Assembly: GCF_947502065.1 (NCBI RefSeq)
Contig: NZ_CANMYE010000002.1
Location: 496,001-560,000 of the forward strand
Length of the DNA: 64,000 nucleotides
Reading direction: 5' to 3'
Source of the DNA: an uncultured Pseudoteredinibacter sp.
GTDB lineage: Bacteria; Pseudomonadota; Gammaproteobacteria; Pseudomonadales; Cellvibrionaceae
The notes under the pieces were generated by a model. The model saw only the letters and a list, made by a program, of their open reading frames with translations, did not search any database and was not told the DNA's origin. Each line of letters opens with the position of its first letter. Within the stretch, counting starts at the first letter, position 1. A program made the translations under genes and the position numbers. Positions 59,687 to 64,000 of this stretch are shown in pieces.

Positions 59687-59758
59687 ATGTTGCAAGCAGC
59701 GTTCGGTATTTATCTAGCCCTGTTGGCTTTCATCGCCGTACAGGATTTAACTAAGTAA
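59687..59758 (+). CDS. Possible 23-residue hydrophobic peptide
   Basis: An ATG with AGGAG nine bases upstream opens a 23-codon frame that ends in TAA. The peptide begins MLQAAFGIYLALLAFIAV and ends QDLTK, so nearly all of it is one hydrophobic helix, as in small membrane proteins. It is divergent from the LysR gene with a T-N11-A box between, and is followed by a hairpin (59753-59775) and two terminators. I recognise no family. The ribosome binding site, hydrophobicity and terminator context argue for a real gene; its small size keeps confidence modest. Confidence 0.45.
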   Translation: MLQAAFGIYLALLAFIAVQDLTK

Positions 59759-59800
59759 GCTTGCGAGGCTTACTTATCAGTCAGTTTCATCATCGCTTCT

Positions 59801-59824
59801 TCTCTAATATTTAGAGATTTTTTT
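59801..59824 (+). terminator. Terminator downstream of the small ORF
   Basis: TCTCTAA and TTAGAGA form a 7-bp stem with a 3-base loop followed by seven T. Confidence 0.75.
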
Positions 59825-59827
59825 GAA

Positions 59828-59858
59828 CCGCTAAGCCACCAGGCCTAGCGGTTTTTTT
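59828..59858 (+). terminator. Second, strong rho-independent terminator
   Basis: CCGCTAAGCC and GGCCTAGCGG pair (one mismatch, loop ACCA) and are followed by seven T. The tandem 53-bp repeats start two bases later, so the array lies outside the preceding transcript. Confidence 0.9.
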
Positions 59859-59860
59859 AT

Positions 59861-60260
59861 GTCTGGACGACAGTATCGAGCGGGCGCCATGGACGGCGCA
59901 AGAGCGGGCATATGTCTGGATGACAGTATCGAGCGAGCGCCATGGACAGCGCAAGAGCGGGCATATGTCTGGACGACAGTATCGAGCGGGCGCCACGGAC
60001 GGCGCAAGAGCGGGCATATGTCTGGATGACAGTATCGAGCGAGCGCCACGGACGGCGCAAGAGCGGGCATATGTCTGGATGACAGTATCGAGCGAGCGCC
60101 ATGGACGGCGCAAGAGCGGGCATATGTCTGGATGACAGTATCGAGCGAGCGCCATGGACGGCGCAAGAGCGGGCATATGTCTGGATGACAGTATCGAGCG
60201 AGCGCCATGGACGGCGCAAGAGCGGGCATATGCCTGGATGACAGTATCGAGCGGGAGCCA
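59861..60260. repeat. 53-bp tandem repeat, seven full copies plus a partial eighth
   Basis: Units begin at 59861, 59914, 59967, 60020, 60073, 60126 and 60179, each starting GTCTGGAYGACAGTATCGAG and ending GCAAGAGCGGGCATAT; a partial unit with drift runs from 60232 to about 60260. Differences among units are single bases (for example GACGACAG or GATGACAG). There are no unique spacers. The period is not a multiple of three, so the same peptide appears in rotating frames and the long open frames here are artefacts of the repeat. It sits between a terminator and the DUF2252 gene, about 95 bp upstream of its start. It is a VNTR-like array of unknown role. Confidence 0.95.
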
Positions 60261-60353
60261 CACAACTCATTTGCACTTCCTTACCTTATCGCAGAAACCC
60301 ATTGCCTGCTAAACTCGTCTAAATATTCGTTAGTGATTCTAGACGGAGAAAGC

Positions 60354-61688
60354 ATGTCAGCAAGCCACAGCCAAAATCGAGTTCAACCAGAAGCCCGGGC
60401 AAGAGAAATTCAAGATTGCCTTGAGCGAGTTGATCAACAATTAGGCATCCCCAAACATCACAAAATGAGCCGCAGCCCCTTTATCTTCTTTCGCGGCTCA
60501 GCACCTTTGTTTTATCAAGATATTGCATCAGGTAAATTAGAGGCTCCTGAAAACCTTCTAGACATGCCTTTAACCACAGTTATGGGAGATTGCCATAGTT
60601 CCAATTTTGGCTTTCTCAGCGAGGAAGGCTCGCACAGCAGCGATATAATTTTTAGCCCCAATGATTTTGACGATGCCTGCATAGGGCAAGCGAGCTGGGA
60701 TCTCATTCGATTCAGTTGCAGTTTGTTTCTATGTGCTGATCATTGCCAGGCTATTAGCGAGGGTCGAATCGAAGCTGAAGAAGGACAGGGCAAAGCCTTT
60801 GTAAGCCAAGAAAGCGCCGAGCTTGCTGCACTGGCTTTTGTACGCAGCTATGTGAATAGCTGCCTCAGCTCAGACAGCAAACTTTATCAAGACGGTCTAG
60901 ATAAAGTCGACGAACAACATTTTTTATTTAAGAGCTTTAACAAAGCCAAGCGACGCTCTGCCAAGGGAGATGATTTTTATCGTAAAAGCGCAATAGCAAA
61001 GTCTGTAGATCTTGGGGCCTCGCCGCTACACTTTGCCCTGCGGCCGGATCGCTTTGAAACATTAAGCCCCGAAGAATACGATAGTATTCATTATGACTTA
61101 TCTCCTTTTGTGGACGATTTTATCTTGGATATCGTAAAACGTCTTAATGCCGGGACGGGATCGGTCAATATGGATCGTTACTATCTTTTGGTTGGCCCCA
61201 AAGATGCCAATGCCGACCAACTAGAGCTCTGCCATCTGGTAGAAGTTAAACAACAGCGTGAAGCCGCTCCAATATTTTACTTCCCAAATCTAAGCCCCAA
61301 TAATCGCCTGAACCCTGCCCACCTAACGGTAATGTGCCAACGCCGCATGCAACGCTCGCCCGATATGGTTCTCGACGAAACAGAATGGCGCGATGGCCAT
61401 TGGTTAATACGCTCACGTCATCATGCTCGCCTAGGTTTTGACCCCCAAGATATCGCCCTAGGTAAAAAGGCCTGCAAAGGTGGTTTTAGCGATTACGCCT
61501 CTGCTTGCGGCAAAGCTTTAGCATTAGCCCACTGCCGAGGTGATCGACGATCGAAATTATTTGAGCAGGCAGTACAAGCGAAACTGCAAGGGCATGAAGA
61601 AAGTATTGTCGAGGCGGCAAAAAGCTACGCAGCACAAGTTGTTAACGACTGTCAGATTTTAAACCAGATGCTATCCCAGAAGAGCTAA
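60354..61688 (+). CDS. DUF2252 family protein
   Basis: About 444 residues. Family signatures are RSPFIFFRGSAPLFYQD, TVMGDCHSSNFGFLS and FSPNDFDDACIGQASWDLIRF, which resemble the catalytic region of aminoglycoside-phosphotransferase-like kinases (HxxN and D-x-D-D). The function is uncharacterised. The frame is open upstream into the repeat array, but the ATG at 60354 has GGAG five bases upstream and begins the conserved part. The PhoD-like gene starts 6 bp downstream, so both are one operon. Confidence 0.88.
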   Translation: MSASHSQNRVQPEARAREIQDCLERVDQQLGIPKHHKMSRSPFIFFRGSAPLFYQDIASGKLEAPENLLDMPLTTVMGDCHSSNFGFLSEEGSHSSDIIFSPNDFDDACIGQASWDLIRFSCSLFLCADHCQAISEGRIEAEEGQGKAFVSQESAELAALAFVRSYVNSCLSSDSKLYQDGLDKVDEQHFLFKSFNKAKRRSAKGDDFYRKSAIAKSVDLGASPLHFALRPDRFETLSPEEYDSIHYDLSPFVDDFILDIVKRLNAGTGSVNMDRYYLLVGPKDANADQLELCHLVEVKQQREAAPIFYFPNLSPNNRLNPAHLTVMCQRRMQRSPDMVLDETEWRDGHWLIRSRHHARLGFDPQDIALGKKACKGGFSDYASACGKALALAHCRGDRRSKLFEQAVQAKLQGHEESIVEAAKSYAAQVVNDCQILNQMLSQKS

Positions 61689-61694
61689 AGAATA

Positions 61695-63557
61695 ATGCAA
61701 GACACAGCCACACTGCCTGATGTACTGGCGGGCCCAATACTGCGCCATATTAACCAAGAAAATTTCACTTTATGGATTGCTACAAGCCAGCCGCTTACTG
61801 GCCAGCTCATTATTAAAAGTGAACAAGGCGATAAGCAAAGCATCAATATTGATGAGCACAGCTGTGATCGCATTCAGCTTGGCGAACACTGTTTTATCCA
61901 ATTACTTAGTATCAAAGTGGCATTGAGCACTGAACAGGATTACTTTTATCAGCTGACAGCTCTGGGCGAAGCATTCAATTCATCACTACAATACAGTAGC
62001 GATGAGGCCACCCGCTTTCGCCTGAAGAGCGAGATCGACCGCATCTGGCATGGCTCCTGTCGCAAACCCCATCACCCACAGCGCGACGCCATTGCCAGCA
62101 TGGATGATCGTTTAGCCGAAATGAAAAGCAGCGACGAAAGGCCAGCATTGCTTATGATGAGCGGCGATCAAATCTACGCTGACGATGTGGCCGGCCCAAT
62201 GCTTGCGGCAATTCACCAGCTTATCGATCAACTCGGCCTGTTTACTGAATCTTGGGAAGGTGCGATGGCCAATAGCCAATCGGCTTTGCTTGATCACCCC
62301 TACTGTTACTACCAACGAGAAAAGCTACTGCCCCAAGACAAAAGCAATCAAGAGGTTACCGATAGCTTTTTCCGGGGGGCTCGCAAACCAATATTTACCT
62401 CGGCCGGTGCCCATAACCACTTGATCACATTGGCCGAGAGTATTGCCATGTACTTGCTATGCTGGTCTCCAAGTCTCTGGCCCCTTATCAACTGGCAAAG
62501 CGCCAGAGAAAAAATTCCGGCCGAGTATTTAGCTCGTTATGACCAGGAAAAACAAATACTCGACGGTTTTGTTCGTGAGCTGCCCAAAGTTCAGCGAGTA
62601 CTCGCCAGCCTGCCTTGCTATATGATTTTTGACGACCATGATGTCACTGACGACTGGAACCTAACCCGAGGCTGGGAAGAAGCCGCTTACAACAACCCCT
62701 TGTCGCGACGTATTATTGGCAACACCCTGATCGCTTACTGGCTTTGCCAGGCCTGGGGAAACCGTCCAGAAAAACTCCAAGATTTAAGGGAAGATACTCG
62801 CCACTGCTTTACCCCAGTCGGTATCGAGCAACATGAATCACTTATCGACACCGTTTTAGATTGGCAAGAATGGCATTACTGTATAGACAGTAAACCCAAA
62901 GTCATCGTATTGGACACTCGCACTCACCGCTGGCGCTCCGAGAGCAGCCCAGGAAAACCTTCGGGCCTGATGGATTGGGAAAGCCTTAGCGAACTACAAC
63001 AAGAACTGATTGGCGAAGACTCGGTCATTATGGTCTCACCTGCACCGGTATTTGGGGTAAAACTGATCGAAGTCATTCAACGAATATTTACTTTCTTTGG
63101 GAAGCCACTCTTAGTGGATGCCGAAAACTGGATGGCACACCCTGGCGCCGCCAATGTCATGTTGAATATCTTTCTGCACGGCAAAACTCCACCAAATTTT
63201 ATTATTCTTTCAGGTGATGTACATTACTCCTTCGCCTATGACATCACCCTACGCTTTCGAAAAAATAGCCCTCGCATACTACAGGCTACTGCAAGCGGTT
63301 TTAAGAATGCCTTCCCAGGCAAACTGTTAAGCTGGCTGGATAGATTAAACCGCTTATTTTATGGATCAAAGTCGCCCCTTAACTGGTTTACTCAACGCCG
63401 AAAAATGCGCATCAAACACAGGCGCCCCAACAACAAAAACAGCCGCACATTGTACAATCATGCTGGCTTTGGCGAGTTACAACTGGCTAAAAGAATTGAA
63501 GACGTAGAAGTGTTGGTGCACGCTAGCAACGGAGAAACCATTCGTTTTCATGATTAA
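61695..63557 (+). CDS. PhoD-like metallophosphatase family protein
   Basis: A 620-residue PhoD/DUF-type alkaline phosphatase D relative: GSCRKPHHPQRDA, LLMMSGDQIYADDVAGP, CYMIFDDHDVTDDWNL and FIILSGDVHYSFAYDI contain the expected metal ligands. It has no signal peptide, unlike classical PhoD which is Tat-exported, so it probably acts in the cytoplasm or is exported by another route. Phosphodiesterase or phosphatase activity is expected from the family. It is translationally close to DUF2252 (6-bp gap), and that pairing may point to a common pathway. Confidence 0.88.
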   Translation: MQDTATLPDVLAGPILRHINQENFTLWIATSQPLTGQLIIKSEQGDKQSINIDEHSCDRIQLGEHCFIQLLSIKVALSTEQDYFYQLTALGEAFNSSLQYSSDEATRFRLKSEIDRIWHGSCRKPHHPQRDAIASMDDRLAEMKSSDERPALLMMSGDQIYADDVAGPMLAAIHQLIDQLGLFTESWEGAMANSQSALLDHPYCYYQREKLLPQDKSNQEVTDSFFRGARKPIFTSAGAHNHLITLAESIAMYLLCWSPSLWPLINWQSAREKIPAEYLARYDQEKQILDGFVRELPKVQRVLASLPCYMIFDDHDVTDDWNLTRGWEEAAYNNPLSRRIIGNTLIAYWLCQAWGNRPEKLQDLREDTRHCFTPVGIEQHESLIDTVLDWQEWHYCIDSKPKVIVLDTRTHRWRSESSPGKPSGLMDWESLSELQQELIGEDSVIMVSPAPVFGVKLIEVIQRIFTFFGKPLLVDAENWMAHPGAANVMLNIFLHGKTPPNFIILSGDVHYSFAYDITLRFRKNSPRILQATASGFKNAFPGKLLSWLDRLNRLFYGSKSPLNWFTQRRKMRIKHRRPNNKNSRTLYNHAGFGELQLAKRIEDVEVLVHASNGETIRFHD

Positions 63558-63568
63558 CATGAAAACGA

Positions 63569-64000
63569 CTACTTAACTTGGTACTTCTTTAACAGCTGCA
63601 AATAAGATTCGCTTTGCTTAAATTCTCGTAATGCTTTTTCGAAACGCGATTTCAATTCTTGTTGATCGCGTTTTTTCGAAAAGACAATATAGGTGGGCCA
63701 TTCTAGGACAAGCTCTTCAGCATTATCACTAAAGCTATTCGCTACAATTTTGCCCTCAAGACCCATCTTTTTAAGATTCCAGAGCACTCTTCTTTCATCC
63801 CCAGCAATTACATCCACCCTGGCAGACAACAGCATATTCAAATTGGCCTCGGTATCACTTGAGATGGTATTGCTAAAAAATTTCTGATCAATGGCCTTTC
63901 TTAAAATGCCATGACCATAAAGGCAGCCTCGCTCGGTACCGATACGATAGGCGCTCGCTTGCTGATAATCACTTGCCAAACTAATTGCTTTTGTTTTAAG
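63569..64000 (-). CDS. Periplasmic amino-acid-type substrate-binding protein, C-terminal part (runs off the right edge)
   Basis: The frame is open to the window end; 143 codons are visible. RIGTERGCLYGHGILRKAI, then TEANLNMLLSARVDVIAGDERRVLWNLKKMG and YIVFSKKRDQQELKSRFEKALREFKQSESYLQLLKKYQ match the second lobe of SBP_bac_3 (family 3) binding proteins. A signal peptide and first lobe should lie beyond 64000. It is convergent with the PhoD-like gene (11-bp gap). Transport or sensing ligand cannot be predicted. Confidence 0.8.
   Translation of the reverse strand, partial: LKTKAISLASDYQQASAYRIGTERGCLYGHGILRKAIDQKFFSNTISSDTEANLNMLLSARVDVIAGDERRVLWNLKKMGLEGKIVANSFSDNAEELVLEWPTYIVFSKKRDQQELKSRFEKALREFKQSESYLQLLKKYQVK

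Noticed and set aside
59861..60260. CRISPR array
   Set aside because: Units are contiguous 53-bp copies with no unique spacers and no cas genes nearby.
59811..60276. Long overlapping minus-strand frames (about 139-150 codons) with repeating peptide
   Set aside because: They come from a 53-bp tandem repeat; the period rotates the frame, and none has a convincing start, ribosome binding site or family similarity.
60207..60353. N-terminal extension of the DUF2252 protein into the repeats
   Set aside because: The extra 49 residues are repeat-derived; the ATG at 60354 has a good ribosome binding site and starts the conserved domain.

Overview
The window looks like chromosomal DNA of a marine-type gammaproteobacterium, plausibly a Cellvibrionales/Spongiibacteraceae relative. 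This is inferred from the gammaproteobacterial parE-yqiA-cpdA-yqiB-nudF block, the TonB-dependent receptor, the style of the catabolic genes and the many c-di-GMP proteins. No rRNA, tRNA, transposase, integrase or CRISPR array was found.

Region 1 (1-20.8 kb) is a catabolic island. A leftward operon (6748 to beyond position 1) encodes a DUF35 protein, a cysteine-less thiolase-like (aldolase-type) protein, an acyl-CoA ligase, a fused hydratase/3-hydroxyacyl-CoA dehydrogenase, a thiolase and a long acyl-CoA dehydrogenase (partial). Divergent from it is an overlapping trio: flavin reductase, NUDIX hydrolase, amidase. Then come a TetR regulator, an ABM monooxygenase, a TonB receptor, an MFS transporter, a membrane-anchored ligand-binding-like protein, a sterol desaturase-family hydroxylase, a Rieske oxygenase, a luciferase-like flavin monooxygenase and a ferredoxin-reductase-type flavoprotein. 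Four copies of one 14-bp operator (consensus YGAWCGAACGWTCR) sit on the promoters of these units, so they appear to be one regulon. Together the genes fit import, oxygenation, CoA activation and beta-oxidation of a hydrophobic, probably branched or cyclic, carboxylic substrate. The substrate cannot be read from sequence. Two families of GGGGTCAGA...TCTGACCCC repeats lie inside the island (9.54-9.88 and 17.94-18.22 kb).

Region 2 (20.8-36.5 kb) is accessory and signalling: a DUF1800/DUF1501 Tat pair; an isochorismatase-like protein, PAS-GGDEF-EAL, CNNM/CBS and PNPOx-like group; a LysM-FecR protein paired with a CHASE2-GGDEF(degenerate)-EAL protein; an AhpD-like protein; and an ArsP-type permease divergent from its ArsR repressor with two clear operators.

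Region 3 (36.5-56 kb) is conserved parE-yqiA-cpdA-yqiB-nudF. In enterobacteria nudF sits next to tolC, but here tolC is about 13 kb away. The intervening DNA holds an octaheme cytochrome with TPR repeats, a complete MoxR-DUF58-DUF4381-BatA-BatB-TPR-BatD (aerotolerance-type) operon, a secreted sulfatase with a divergent LysR, a MAPEG protein and an AraC regulator.

Region 4 (56-64 kb) has a YgjP-type metallopeptidase, an alpha/beta hydrolase, a spermidine-synthase-like protein and a LysR regulator. Beyond these are a 23-codon hydrophobic peptide ORF divergent from that LysR, two terminators, seven and a half copies of a 53-bp tandem repeat, a DUF2252-PhoD gene pair and a truncated periplasmic binding protein at the right edge.
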